A stretch of 32,405 nucleotides of DNA from contig JAWXAX010000071.1 of the NCBI GenBank assembly GCA_034439735.1, positions 1 to 32,405 of the forward strand, in the 5' to 3' direction. The stretch comes from Rhodothermales bacterium (GTDB taxonomy: Bacteria > Bacteroidota > Rhodothermia > Rhodothermales > JAHQVL01). The stretch's first letter is position 1, and every line of letters starts with the position of its first letter. Of this stretch, positions 7,604-20,719 are shown one piece after another. The position numbers and the translations under genes are program-made. The notes under the pieces are model-generated. The model had not been told where the DNA came from, made no database searches, and worked only from the letters and a program-made list of their open reading frames with translations.

Positions 7604-9532
7604 TTAAACCTCGAACCTTGAACCCTTAAACGCCAGCAGCCGCAATCCATTCAACGACACCAGCACGGTGCTGCCTTCGTGGCCTATGACGGCGAGGGGG
7701 AGGGGGAGGTTGACGGTGAGGATCGACACGATCATCACGACGATCATGAAGAGGGCAAAGCCGAGGTTGACGTAGAGCGTCTGCCGCGCCTTGCGGCTCA
7801 GTTCGACCATATAGGGTAAGAGGGTGAGGTCGTCGCCCATGAGGACGACGTCGGCCGTCTCCAGGGCGACATCGCTGCCAATAGCGCCCATGGCGATGCC
7901 CATCGACGCCTTTGCGAGCGCCGGCGCGTCGTTGACGCCGTCGCCCACCATGGCGACGGCCCCGTAGGTGCGCTGGAGTTCGTCCAACACCGCCATCTTT
8001 TCAGCCGGCAGCCGGCCGGCATACACGGCATCCACCCCCGCTTCCTTGCCGATGGCCTCGGCGACCGCCTGGTTGTCGCCGGTGATCATGGCGATGTGCT
8101 GGATGCCCAGCCGTTTCAGCGCCAGGATGGCCGCCGGCGCCTCCGGGCGCAGGGCGTCGGCAAAGGCGAGGACGCCCGCGATGTGTTCCGCTCCGTGGCC
8201 GGCACCGATGCCGACGAAGACGCTCGTTTTTCCCTCGGCTTCCAGCCGGTGGAGCGCCTCAATGGCCGCGGTCGATGGGCCGGCCTCTTCGAAAAAACGA
8301 GCGTTGCCGATACGCACGGTGTGCCCGTCCACGCGCCCACGGACTCCCATGCCGGCCACGGCCTCAAAGTGCTGTGGTATGGCGATGGGGATCTCCCGGT
8401 CGTTCGCGGCGCCCACGGTTGCCTGGGCGAGCGAGTGTTCGGACCCCGACTGGAGCGAGGCGGCGAGGGCCAGGAGCGCATTTTCATCGCCGGCCCAGGA
8501 CCCGTTTGCCGTCGGGAGGAGGACGATGTCGGTCACCGTGCGCCGGCCGATCGTAAGCGTTCCCGTCTTGTCGAACGCAATCGCCCGGATGTCCGCCCCG
8601 CGTTCGACGTAGACGCCGCCTTTAAACAGGATGCCGCGCCGGGCGGCGTTGCCGATCGCTGAGAGGATTGTCGCCGGCGTGCTGATGACGAGGGCGCAAG
8701 GGGATGCGGCCACCATGAGCGTCATGGCGCGATAAAAGGCGGGATCGAACGCCTCGCCGAGCACCAGGAGCGGGAACGCGATGGCAAGCCCCGTGAACAC
8801 GATCACCGCCATCGCATAATACTGCTCGGCCGTGTCGATGAAGCGCTGGGTCTGCGCCTTTTCGCCCTGGGCGACTTCCACGAGTTGGATGAGCTTCGCG
8901 ATGGTCGACTCCGCCGCCCGGCGCGTGACGCGGATTTCCAGCGAGCCGTTTTCGTTGAGCGTCCCGCCGAAGACCGTGTCGCCGGGCTTTTTGGGTATCG
9001 GGACGGATTCGCCCGTGAGTGAGGCCTGGTCTACCTTGCTGGCGCCGGCAACCACCTCGCCATCCAACGGCACGAGGTCGCCCGGCCGCACCTGGACGAG
9101 TTCGCCCACCTGGATCTCGCCGGCCGGCGCCTGGACCCATACGCCGTTCCGGGACACGCGCGCCTGCTGGGGGTTGAGCTTCATCAGCTCTCGAATGGCG
9201 TTTCGGCTCCGATCGATTGCAAAATGCTGAAGCGTGTTCGAGAGGGAAAAGAGGAAAAGCAGCATGGCCCCTTCGAACGGGGCGTCGACGAGCGCCGCGC
9301 CGATGGCGGCGAGCACCATCAGCAGATCGATGTCGATCCGCCACTCACGCAGGGCCGACAGGGCGCTACGGAGGCCCATATATCCACCCGATGTATACGA
9401 TATGGCGTATAACGAGGTCGCGAGCGCGGGTGATGCGTCTTGCCAGTGAGCGATGAGACCGGCCATCATGGACAAAAAAGCCAGCGCCGTGAGGCCTATC
9501 TCCAGTCTTCGCGTTTTGATCGGTTGTCCCAT
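7604..9532 (-). CDS. P1B-4-type heavy-metal ATPase
   Basis: A 642-residue P-type ATPase without an N-terminal metal-binding domain. Motifs in order are TGES (173-176), the transmembrane metal motif SPC (277-279), the phosphorylated aspartate in DKTGT (321-325), GDGVND in the hinge, and HEGST (618-622) in the last helix. SPC together with HEGS/HEGG defines the P1B-4 group, whose members export cobalt, ferrous iron or sometimes zinc. The metal here is not decidable. Six to eight membrane segments are visible, including the pair at about 12-60. The final residues after LNGLRLL are encoded by a repeat element whose edge supplies the stop codon. Upstream, 8 bases away, is a formylglycine-enzyme fragment, so the promoter is not obvious. 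Confidence 0.92.
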   Translation of the reverse strand: MGQPIKTRRLEIGLTALAFLSMMAGLIAHWQDASPALATSLYAISYTSGGYMGLRSALSALREWRIDIDLLMVLAAIGAALVDAPFEGAMLLFLFSLSNTLQHFAIDRSRNAIRELMKLNPQQARVSRNGVWVQAPAGEIQVGELVQVRPGDLVPLDGEVVAGASKVDQASLTGESVPIPKKPGDTVFGGTLNENGSLEIRVTRRAAESTIAKLIQLVEVAQGEKAQTQRFIDTAEQYYAMAVIVFTGLAIAFPLLVLGEAFDPAFYRAMTLMVAASPCALVISTPATILSAIGNAARRGILFKGGVYVERGADIRAIAFDKTGTLTIGRRTVTDIVLLPTANGSWAGDENALLALAASLQSGSEHSLAQATVGAANDREIPIAIPQHFEAVAGMGVRGRVDGHTVRIGNARFFEEAGPSTAAIEALHRLEAEGKTSVFVGIGAGHGAEHIAGVLAFADALRPEAPAAILALKRLGIQHIAMITGDNQAVAEAIGKEAGVDAVYAGRLPAEKMAVLDELQRTYGAVAMVGDGVNDAPALAKASMGIAMGAIGSDVALETADVVLMGDDLTLLPYMVELSRKARQTLYVNLGFALFMIVVMIVSILTVNLPLPLAVIGHEGSTVLVSLNGLRLLAFKGSRFEV

Positions 9533-9540
9533 TTGATCGT

Positions 9541-9690
9541 TTATCGGGCGCAGCGGAAGCCGATGGTGTCCGACGTCACTTCCCCGAGTGTTCCGGAGCG
9601 CCAGAATGTCTGGTTAAGATAGGCTTCCGACTTGAAACTCCGTCCCGATAAGGGAGATGGCGCTTCATGAGGACCAGGAGTGCGCCAGAT
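9541..9690 (-). pseudogene. C-terminal fragment of a formylglycine-generating-enzyme-like protein
   Basis: The last 34 residues before the stop at 9541 read SFKSEAYLNQTFWRSG, then EVTSDTIGFRCAR. This matches the conserved end of the FGE-sulfatase/SUMF1 fold, where (S/D)xxGFRC is diagnostic. Upstream, the frame stays open to 9822, but nothing beyond about 9690 looks like the family, and the catalytic core is absent. It is either a relic or a highly truncated gene. It ends 8 bases before the ATPase start on the same strand. The remaining bases up to 9925 hold no gene I can support. Confidence 0.6.
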
Positions 9691-9925
9691 CTCACCCAGC
9701 GGCGCACCCATAAGTGGATTCACGGTTCCGTGAGAAGTTTCTAGCGTACGCCGAGCGTGAAGTGCTACCCGCCGGCCATTGTCCCACGTCCCTGCACCTC
9801 CTCGGCCGGCTACTCTGTCCACGCTATTCGCTGTTGCATTCTAGTCTGGTCCCGGGATTGGTCCGCAGATCCGGGGCCCTTGCTGTTCAGGGTAACGAAT
9901 AGGGCATTCGTACAGGCCTTTTTGC

Positions 9926-10535
9926 TTGCGTCAGCAGTTCGCTGCCTGGTTTCTGGTCATCGTTTGTTTCGCTCCGGCCGCTGTGCTGGCCCAGGGGACC
10001 TCCGCCGAACACGCGGCGGACGACGCGTACTGGGCGCAAAAGGCGCAGGCCTATCCCCCTTTTGAGGTCAACCTGAGCGCGCTGCGGGTGGCCTCGGCCG
10101 GCGAAATGTGCACTCTGGGCCAGTGGGGACCCGTGCTGGAGTGGCCGCACATCCCCGTCACCGCCGCCAATCTACCCGACGGCCGGGTGCTGACCTGGCG
10201 TCGAATGAGGAGGATGCCTTCCCCTCCGGACCCGAATACACCTTTGCCGCGGCCTGGCATCCCGTTTCGGGGACGTTCCAGCTGGTGCCGCACACCTCAC
10301 ACGACATGTTCTGCGCCGGCCAGGTGATGCTGGAAGATGGACGCGTGCTCGTCAACGGCGGGCGCGATACGGTGTCCACGACGAGTTCTTTGATTTTACG
10401 ACCAACACCTGGACCAAAGTCCAGCCGATGAGCAACGGCCGCTGGTACCCGACCTCCGTGGCGCTCGCGATTGGATCGACTTCACCGACGGCGGCGGGGC
10501 CGACGGGCTCGAAGGATCGCAGGTTGGCAGGTTGA
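9926..10535 (+). pseudogene. decayed galactose-oxidase-like (kelch) gene
   Basis: A TTG-started frame has a signal peptide (QQFAAWFLVIVCFAPAAVLAQ) and the propeller entry GQWGPVLEWPHIPVTAANLPDGRVLTW of the glyoxal/galactose oxidase family. Near 10198 one base seems lost: the sequence resumes in another frame as ASNEEDAFP, then EDGRVLVNGGRDTVSTTS. Near 10386 it shifts again to FFDFTTNTWTKVQPMSNGRWYPTSVALA. It then stops in a repeat at 10535. Only about 200 of an expected 600 or more residues remain. Copper-oxidase residues in the C-terminal part are absent, so it cannot be active. Confidence 0.82.
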
Positions 10536-10592
10536 GAACCTGTAACCTGCAACTTGCCAACCTGTAACCTGCAACTTGCCAACCTGTCAACC
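10521..10592. repeat. 22-bp tandem repeat over the DUF427 stop codon
   Basis: The unit beginning AACCTGTAACCTGCAA occurs twice, exactly, at 10537-10558 and 10559-10580, followed by a partial third (AACCTGT). A reversed piece, AGGTTGGCAGGTT, precedes it (10521-10533), making a palindromic cluster. It truncates the galactose-oxidase relic and contains the stop codon of the DUF427 gene (10587-10589). Confidence 0.85.
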
Positions 10593-10868
10593 AATCACTT
10601 CCACCCCTTTCCAGAACGCCACGTAGTCCGTGATTTCGGCGGCGGCGTCTTTGGGGGCTGGGTAGTACCAGGCGGCGGCCTCGTTGGTCTGGCCTTCGAC
10701 GACGAGGTTGTAGTAACTCGCCGAGCCTTTCCACGGGCAGAAGGTTTTCATCGGGTTGAGGCGGAAGTATTCCGAGTGGATCGCGTCCGGCGGGAAGTAG
10801 TGGTTGCCTTCTATGACGATGGTCGCGTCGCTTTCGGCGACGACGGTGTTTTTCCAGATAGCTTTCAT
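10587..10868 (-). CDS. DUF427 family protein
   Basis: The 93 residues match the small DUF427 fold over its whole usual length. They open with MKAIWKNTVVAESDATIVIEG, followed by HYFPPDAIHSEYF, CPWKGSASYYNL and a final DYVAFWKGVEV. The family is a compact beta-barrel of unknown function, common near redox and membrane genes. It lies 88 bases downstream of the four-helix membrane protein, on the same strand, and is probably the last gene of a three-gene operon. Its stop codon lies in a tandem repeat. Confidence 0.88.
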   Translation of the reverse strand: MKAIWKNTVVAESDATIVIEGNHYFPPDAIHSEYFRLNPMKTFCPWKGSASYYNLVVEGQTNEAAAWYYPAPKDAAAEITDYVAFWKGVEVIG

Positions 10869-10956
10869 CTGAGGTACGCCTGGGGATCGTGATGGCAGAA
10901 TGTAAACAGTGGGATATGTGGGATTTCGGTGCTAACGTCGTTTCGGGCGATGCGTT

Positions 10957-11391
10957 TCACCGGCCGGCGGCGAGCGCGTAGGCGAGCAGGCCGGCGCGGA
11001 GGGTCCAGGCGGCCGTGCGGATCCAATTGGTGCGAACGAGTTTGCGGTGGGCGTCGGCGGAGAAGCCGGCTTCGAGGCGGGTGTGTTGCGGCACCTGGAG
11101 GAAGGCCGTGGAGGCCCAGATGACGCCGACGAGCCCCAGGCCGACCCAGAGGAGCTGGGCCGGCACGCCGGCCGGCGGCCGTGCGACAAGCGCAATCGCG
11201 GTCGCCAGTTCGACGGCCATCGGTGGGAAGACGACCCACGTGATGGCGCGTTCGTGGGCGCGCTGGTAGGCGGCAAAACCCTCGCGACCGACCCGGCTAA
11301 AGAGCGGATAATGGACGATCTGGATGACGAGGATGACACCCAGCATGAACCAGGTGACGAAGGCGTTGACGAGCAGAAGATCGATAGTCAT
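10957..11391 (-). CDS. four-helix integral membrane protein
   Basis: This 144-residue protein has predicted membrane helices at about 4-25, 48-69, 80-100 and 126-143. Conserved-looking polar spots are IQIVHYPLFSRVG (residues 23-35) and QVPQHTRLEAGF (99-110), where His, Gln and Arg could form a cofactor or substrate site. I recognise it only as the type of small uncharacterised membrane protein (DUF1772-like in layout) often found with flavin or SDR genes. The ATG overlaps the upstream epimerase stop by four bases, so the two are translationally coupled. Confidence 0.75.
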   Translation of the reverse strand: MTIDLLLVNAFVTWFMLGVILVIQIVHYPLFSRVGREGFAAYQRAHERAITWVVFPPMAVELATAIALVARPPAGVPAQLLWVGLGLVGVIWASTAFLQVPQHTRLEAGFSADAHRKLVRTNWIRTAAWTLRAGLLAYALAAGR

Positions 11392-12803
11392 GAGGGCGAC
11401 GCCGGCGAAAGTGGGATCTGTTGGGGTACGAAGCGGCCGAGTTGATGCCGCAGCGCTGATTCAAGATCCGGGTACTGGAAGATAAATCCGTCGTCGATCA
11501 GGCGTGCCGGCGCGAGGCGCAGGCTTTTAAATAAGGTCTCGTCCGCCATCTGGCCCAGAACGGACAGGGTGAGGGCCGGCGGGATGCGGCCCGCGACGGG
11601 GCGCCGCAGCACCCGCCCGAGCGTCGTCGTGAAGTCGCGCTGGGCGACGGGGCGGGGGCCGACGAGGTTCACCGCTCCTGACAGCGCGCTGTTCATCACC
11701 AGATGGCCGATGGCGTACACCAGGTCGTCCGGCGCGATCCAACTCATGAAGTCGGCCGAACGCCCGACCTGCACGCCAGCGCCCAAGGCGAAGGGCCGGA
11801 CGAGCTGGGCGAGGGCGCCCCCGCGGGGGGTGAGCACGACGCCGATGCGGAGAAGGACAGTTCGAATGCCGGCGGCGGTCGCCGGCGCGGTAGCGCCCTC
11901 CCAGCTTGCACAGACGCGCGCGAGGAAGGTAGCGTCGGCGGTCGGGGTCCGTTCGTCGAGCGCTTCGTCTCCCCGGTCGCCGTAGATGGCGATGCCCGAG
12001 GCCGAGAGGAACGCGGTTGGCGGAGCCTTGAGCCGTGCGAGGGTGTCGGCGAGGAGGTGCGTCCCACGGATGCGGCTCTGCTCGATGCGCGCCCGTTTTG
12101 CGGCGGTCCACCGCAGGGCCACGATGGACTCACCGGCCAGGTGGACGACCGCGTCCAGCCCTTCGAGCTTGCCGGCGTCGATCTCGCCCGTATCCGGGTC
12201 CCAGAAAACCGCGTCCGGCGCGGCGCTACGGCCCCGCACCAGGCGGAGTACCTGATGCCCGCCCGTAGTGAGGAATGCCGTCAGCAGCCGGCCGACCATG
12301 CCCGATGCGCCCGTGATGGCGATGCGGAGGGAGCGGCCGGTGGGGTTGATCGCCTGGTGGACGCGTAGGTCGGTCCGTGTCGTCGCATGGCGGTAGGTGA
12401 ACTGGCTGTCGAGCTGGCGGCGGATGAGGCCGCCGCCGATCCGGTCGCCGAGCCGGCCCAGGGGCAGCTCGTAGCGGAGCGCATCCACGAGCCGGCTCGA
12501 GTTGTCGTCGATGGGCTCCATGTGATGGGTGTGATCCCAGCGGTGAAACGGTCCCGAGCGCTGGATATCGCGGAATTGCCGGCCGGCGACGTAGTCGGCA
12601 TGTTCGGCCACCCAGCGAATCCGGGCCGGCGGCTTCCCGAGCAGCAGCACCGCGCGTTGACCGTCGCGGATGCCTTCGAACGAGGCCAGCGTCACCGGCG
12701 CCCACGGCGGCACCAGGCGCTCGAAGGCGCCCGGACGTTCATGCCAGGCAAAAAGCGCCTCGGCGGAGACAGGCATCGAGCTGGTGTAGGTGCGGTTGGG
12801 CAT
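11388..12803 (-). CDS. SRPBCC domain fused to TIGR01777 epimerase
   Basis: A 471-residue two-domain protein. Residues 1-150 form an SRPBCC (START-like) lipid- or ligand-binding domain (FAWHERPGAFERLVPPW, then HRWDHTHHMEP). From about 160, an atypical short-chain dehydrogenase of the TIGR01777/YfcH group begins with the nucleotide loop ITGASGMVGRLL (Gly165, Gly168, Gly171). It continues with VVHLAGESI, the family-typical RWTAAKRARIEQSRIRGT and SASGIAIYGDRGDE. This fusion is known in cyanobacteria and Bacteroidota. The reaction is unknown; NAD(P) binding is inferred. It is the first gene of the operon with the membrane protein and DUF427. Confidence 0.9.
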   Translation of the reverse strand: MPNRTYTSSMPVSAEALFAWHERPGAFERLVPPWAPVTLASFEGIRDGQRAVLLLGKPPARIRWVAEHADYVAGRQFRDIQRSGPFHRWDHTHHMEPIDDNSSRLVDALRYELPLGRLGDRIGGGLIRRQLDSQFTYRHATTRTDLRVHQAINPTGRSLRIAITGASGMVGRLLTAFLTTGGHQVLRLVRGRSAAPDAVFWDPDTGEIDAGKLEGLDAVVHLAGESIVALRWTAAKRARIEQSRIRGTHLLADTLARLKAPPTAFLSASGIAIYGDRGDEALDERTPTADATFLARVCASWEGATAPATAAGIRTVLLRIGVVLTPRGGALAQLVRPFALGAGVQVGRSADFMSWIAPDDLVYAIGHLVMNSALSGAVNLVGPRPVAQRDFTTTLGRVLRRPVAGRIPPALTLSVLGQMADETLFKSLRLAPARLIDDGFIFQYPDLESALRHQLGRFVPQQIPLSPASPS

Positions 12804-13185
12804 TGGGGGGGAAATGTTTAGGGTTTAAGGATCAAGGTAGGAAGTCGCGGTGTGGACGGCCCTGGCCCTCGGCTCTCGATATGGGACCCAGCGCCGAGTG
12901 GGATCTCAACCTGATAGTTAGCAAGCCGTTTTGGAGGGCGAAATCAGGTCGTAGAGGCCTGGGGTGGTGCGGAGCCGGCCGGGTGGCACGGGCTTTGAAT
13001 TGATTCAGTTACCCATTCGAACCCCACCCTACCCACCACGGAAAGGCGTCTCCCCACCCCGGGACTCTCGCCCACGATTTCATCCACAGGCAGCGGGCTT
13101 CCCATCCGCCCGTGCTCGTGTTAGCCGTCCACCCATCCCACCGGGCGGCGCCGGGCCTCGCTGCCGCGAGCCGAAGCATGTACGC
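12804..13185. other. intergenic region, divergent promoters expected
   Basis: This 382-base gap separates the epimerase operon (minus) from the 185-residue gene (plus). It begins with a TTTAGGGTTTAAGG-type repeat (12829-12842 area), similar to the repeats at other gene borders. Otherwise it is C-rich (ACCCCACCCTACCCACC around 13020-13040). I see no convincing coding sequence, RNA gene or terminator. Confidence 0.4.
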
Positions 13186-13743
13186 ATGACACCTGATAAA
13201 AACCCCTCGAATCGCCCCGTTCGCCTTCGTTCGTTCCCGCCCGATGTACACGACAAAGTATGTGAAGACCTTGTTTCCCGCAATCTGATCAACAACGGCG
13301 ATGTCGCCGCGGCGTATCGCAAACGCCGGGCGCTGCACGCGCTCGGCTCGACGCAGCCGGTGTGGCGTATCCTGGCGCTGAACCCCGCGCTGGACAAGGA
13401 GCAGATCTATGCCACGGCCGCGGACATGCATGGCTACAAGACCGTCCAGACCGATCGCCTCGAACTCATCCAGTTCGTCCGCCGCATTGTCGACCGCTTT
13501 TCCGAGATGCAGTGGCGGAAGCTCGGCATGCTGGGTATCGTCCCGATCGGCACGATCGAAAGCGCCGTCTATCCCACCCGCTGGGTGTTTGGCACCTTCG
13601 ACCCCACGATCCGCGAGGCGCATCAACTGGCGCGGGACTGCTCCGCCAACCACTACGAAATGCGTTACCTCCCCCACGCGCTCGTCGCCGAACTCATCGC
13701 CGAAGTATTTCTGACGCGTCTGGAGCTGCCGCCGGAGGAGTAG
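13186..13743 (+). CDS. uncharacterised 185-residue protein
   Basis: I do not recognise this protein. It has no signal peptide or membrane segment. Its N-terminal 20 residues are basic and Pro/Asn-rich; the rest looks like a globular alpha/beta protein with LHALGSTQPVWRILALNP, RLELIQFVRRIVDRF and GIVPIGTIESAVYPTRWVFGTFDPTIREAHQLARD as its most distinctive parts. The frame is open further upstream to 12964, but that extension is Arg/Pro-rich and unlike protein, so the ATG at 13186 is chosen. Codon use (GC-rich third positions) supports coding. It stands alone, between the epimerase operon and the metal region. Confidence 0.7.
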   Translation: MTPDKNPSNRPVRLRSFPPDVHDKVCEDLVSRNLINNGDVAAAYRKRRALHALGSTQPVWRILALNPALDKEQIYATAADMHGYKTVQTDRLELIQFVRRIVDRFSEMQWRKLGMLGIVPIGTIESAVYPTRWVFGTFDPTIREAHQLARDCSANHYEMRYLPHALVAELIAEVFLTRLELPPEE

Positions 13744-14262
13744 GGCGGGTGCTAATTGTCTGACAGGTTGAGTGTGCGGAGTATCCGTCGCTGGCTCGGA
13801 AGGCGTGTCGGTTATGCTCTTCCATGGGGTTCTTTGTTGGTGTGGTGGATTTAGGTACACAATTCGAGGAAAACTACTTAATCAGCTGGGGCGTTACATT
13901 ACGACTGCGGTCCCTGTGTAGATATTATGTTATTATCACGTCCCCTCGATGGACAGCGCGCCTCTTGCGCGGCGAATAAACATGTACCCGCGCCGGCTTT
14001 TATCGAAACCGCCTCGTTTGTTTTGCCGGTTACCGTAGCTACGTCTTTCCCGGCATATCCCACCGGTGGCACGGAGTCTCTTACCACTCTATCGATGCTT
14101 CGCACGATAGTTCTTCGGGTATGAAGCTCTCCTGATCGGGTGATTGGCCCTATCGCCGATGCGCCCTGGCCGTTCCCGTTTTCGATCCCTGTCGGGTTCT
14201 GTGTATATTCCAGAGCCGGGCCGTGGACTTCCATGGGCTATTCATTATTCAGGAGAAGATTC
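13744..14262 (+). other. gap before the czc operon, probable promoter region
   Basis: This 519-base gap is less GC-rich than its left neighbour, with AT-rich patches such as TATTATGTTATTATCACG at 13922-13939. An imperfect inverted repeat, ATCGGGTGAT (14135-14144) with ATCGCCGAT (14152-14160), lies about 100 bases before the proposed czcC-like start and could bind a metal regulator or form a hairpin. Short open frames on both strands (for example 13927-14124) have no family look. The left edge of the metal-resistance block probably lies here. Confidence 0.35.
14251..14255 (+). promoter_or_regulatory. Shine-Dalgarno that suggests the czcC-like start
   Basis: AGGAG lies 7 bases before an in-frame GTG at 14263. 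It is one of few good ribosome sites in the window and the reason that start was chosen. A second strong match, AGGAGGT at 14370-14376, has no ATG, GTG or TTG behind it. Confidence 0.5.
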
Positions 14263-15738
14263 GTGGTCACGATTTATTACGCATCATGCTGGGCGCTGTG
14301 TCCTTCTTGGGTACAGGCCTGTAGGCGGAATTCCTCCCTTTTGTCTGCTTCCAGCGAACCACAGATCGCAGGAGGTCGACTCAAACGATCCACCGCAACC
14401 GCCCCGCGCCGCCGAGGAAAGCTTTTTGGGCTCGCCGCGTTAACTTTTTTGGTCGTTACTTCGGCGGCATCCCTGGCGCAAGGGAGCACGCAACTCGTCT
14501 ACCAGGTTTCGGATTTCGATGTGTTGGTGGCGGGAGCTAACACATCCCATTCCTCACGTCCAATAGCCTCCGGGGTAGACACGCTGACGTACGAAACGGC
14601 GCTCGGAAAGGCTCTGGCGTCTAATCCGCGCCTTCGCGCGGCAGCGCTCGAGATTGAAGCGCGTCGCGCCCTAACTCGGCAAGCGAATCGAATATCCAAT
14701 CCGTTTCTGGATGCAGAGGCCGAAAACGTGTCGTCCAATGGTCCCGAGGAAGCGATTACGACGGCCATGCTCGGTCAGCTGGTCGAGCTTGGCGGCGATC
14801 GCCTGGCGCGGCACCGCCTGGCGCGGAGCGAAGCAAATCGCGCGGTTGTAGATGCGGCCATTGAAGCACTCTTTATTCGAGGAATCACCCGCGCTCGTTT
14901 TGCCGAGGCCTCGGCGGCGCAGGCACAAAGCCGGCTTTCCCGAACCCTGCGAGCGCTGGCCGATACGATCCTGGCGGCTACGAGGGAGCAGGTAGTCGCA
15001 GGCGACCGTTCGCCGATCGATCAAACCCGCGCGGAGATTTTACTCGCGGAAGCCCGTACCGAGGTCGACAAGGCGGATGCTGAACAAGGGGCGGCCTATG
15101 CGCGTCTGGCCGCCGTGTGGGGCGCCACACCCGATTTCGAAGCGGTGGCGCCGCTGCCGACGCCCAAACCCATCCCGCCCCTCGATTCGCTCCTGGCCGC
15201 GCTTCCACAAAGTGCGTCGATGGCCGTCTGGGAAGTTGAGGCGGAACGGAGAGCGGCGAATCTGCGACTCGAACAGGCGCGTCGCATACCAGATATCACG
15301 CTCACTGCCGGATATCGGCGCTTCACCGAGACGGGAGATGGAGCCTTAGTCGGCCGTTTGAACCTTCCGATTCCGCTATTTAACCGCAATCAGGGAGGCG
15401 TGGACGCCGCGCGTTTCCGGCTTCTGGCCGTCGAGGCGGATCAAGCGGCGGCCGTCTCGGAAATGCGCGCGGTATTGGCCGAAAGGTATGCCGCCATCAC
15501 GTCCGCGTACACCGAAGCCGAGGCGCTCCGAATCGAGGTGATTCCGCGCGCCACGGAAGTAACCGAGCGCATCGAAGAAGGTTATCGCGCGGGACGGTTC
15601 TCGTTGCTCGATTTACTCGATGCGCAGCGCACCCTGACGGCCGCCAGCGCACGCTATCAGGAGGCCCTCGCGCGGTATTACATCACGGCGGCCGACATTG
15701 AGCAGCTTACGTCACGCCCCCTAGAACCGATCGAATAG
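14263..15738 (+). CDS. czcC: outer-membrane efflux protein (CzcC/TolC type)
   Basis: The protein is a TolC-fold channel subunit of an RND efflux complex. After a signal-like helix (KLFGLAALTFLVVTSAASLAQ, about 60 residues from the chosen start) come two OEP repeats. The first starts DTLTYETALGKALASNPRLRAA, with LVELGGDRLARHRLAR. The second shows RIPDITLTAGYRRFTETGDGALVGRLNLPIPLFNRNQG and ends with AGRFSLLDLLDAQRTL, the typical late coiled-coil tip. The start is uncertain: GTG 14263 has a ribosome site but leaves a long N-terminal extension before the signal peptide, whereas a rare start near 14340-14390 would fit the family better. It is the first gene of czcCBA, 5 bases before the adaptor gene. 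Confidence 0.88.
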   Translation: MVTIYYASCWALCPSWVQACRRNSSLLSASSEPQIAGGRLKRSTATAPRRRGKLFGLAALTFLVVTSAASLAQGSTQLVYQVSDFDVLVAGANTSHSSRPIASGVDTLTYETALGKALASNPRLRAAALEIEARRALTRQANRISNPFLDAEAENVSSNGPEEAITTAMLGQLVELGGDRLARHRLARSEANRAVVDAAIEALFIRGITRARFAEASAAQAQSRLSRTLRALADTILAATREQVVAGDRSPIDQTRAEILLAEARTEVDKADAEQGAAYARLAAVWGATPDFEAVAPLPTPKPIPPLDSLLAALPQSASMAVWEVEAERRAANLRLEQARRIPDITLTAGYRRFTETGDGALVGRLNLPIPLFNRNQGGVDAARFRLLAVEADQAAAVSEMRAVLAERYAAITSAYTEAEALRIEVIPRATEVTERIEEGYRAGRFSLLDLLDAQRTLTAASARYQEALARYYITAADIEQLTSRPLEPIE

Positions 15739-15743
15739 CGGCC

Positions 15744-20533
<4,790 letters not shown>

Positions 20534-20552
20534 GCAGTTGATCCCACGGCCG

Positions 20553-20640
20553 TCAGCGACCTCTGTTTCCACACCTAATAGAGAGCCAGTATCACGAATA
20601 GCGTCAGCGCCGCCGCAGAGACCACGCTAAGATATCTGAA
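20553..20640 (-). pseudogene. relic of a cusA-like 3' end
   Basis: Read on the minus strand, the codons give VSAAALTLFVILALY, a stop, then VWKQRSLTAVG. The intact cusA gene ends [25 protein letters not shown]. That is 16 identities in 25 aligned positions, and the DNA similarity (for example CTGTTTCCACAC and AGCGTCAGCGCCG shared) continues through the stop, so homology is not chance. Only the last helix and tail survive. The upstream part (HHENAAFRYL) no longer matches. It lies 20 bases past the czcA stop. Confidence 0.7.
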
Positions 20641-20719
20641 AGCGGCGTTTTCGTGGTGATACGAGGACGTAACGACTCAAAAAACTCAGGAGATGTTCAT
20701 TTAGCGGGTTGCTACGCCT

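Larger units (their letters stand above)
7255..7615. mobile_element. 361-bp inverted-repeat-bounded element (MITE- or REP-like)
   Basis: TTCGAACCTTTAATACTG followed by TGGAC (7255-7277) and the reverse complement of 7594-7615 match at most positions, bounding a gene-free block. Inside are two identical copies of a 25-bp palindrome, a hairpin at 7340-7367 (TTCTGAC with GTCAGAA arms) and another at 7505-7533 (ATCCCGTC with GACGGGAT arms). The words GCTTCGCTCC recur at 7490 and 7516. No credible coding sequence is present. The right end forms the last codons of the ATPase gene. A non-autonomous element or REP cluster is inferred. Confidence 0.45.

Noticed and set aside
7409-7621. Short frames within the inverted-repeat element
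   Set aside because: They run through palindromes and hairpins; translation has no protein character.
9824-9902. CTATTCG and CGAATAG as a possible element boundary
   Set aside because: Seven-base arms 65 bases apart are expected by chance and nothing else supports them.
10537-10587. Tandem repeats considered as a CRISPR array
   Set aside because: Units are directly adjacent with no spacers and no cas genes are present.
13899-14234. Short frames on both strands before the czc operon
   Set aside because: No domain, no ribosome site, and overlapping each other.
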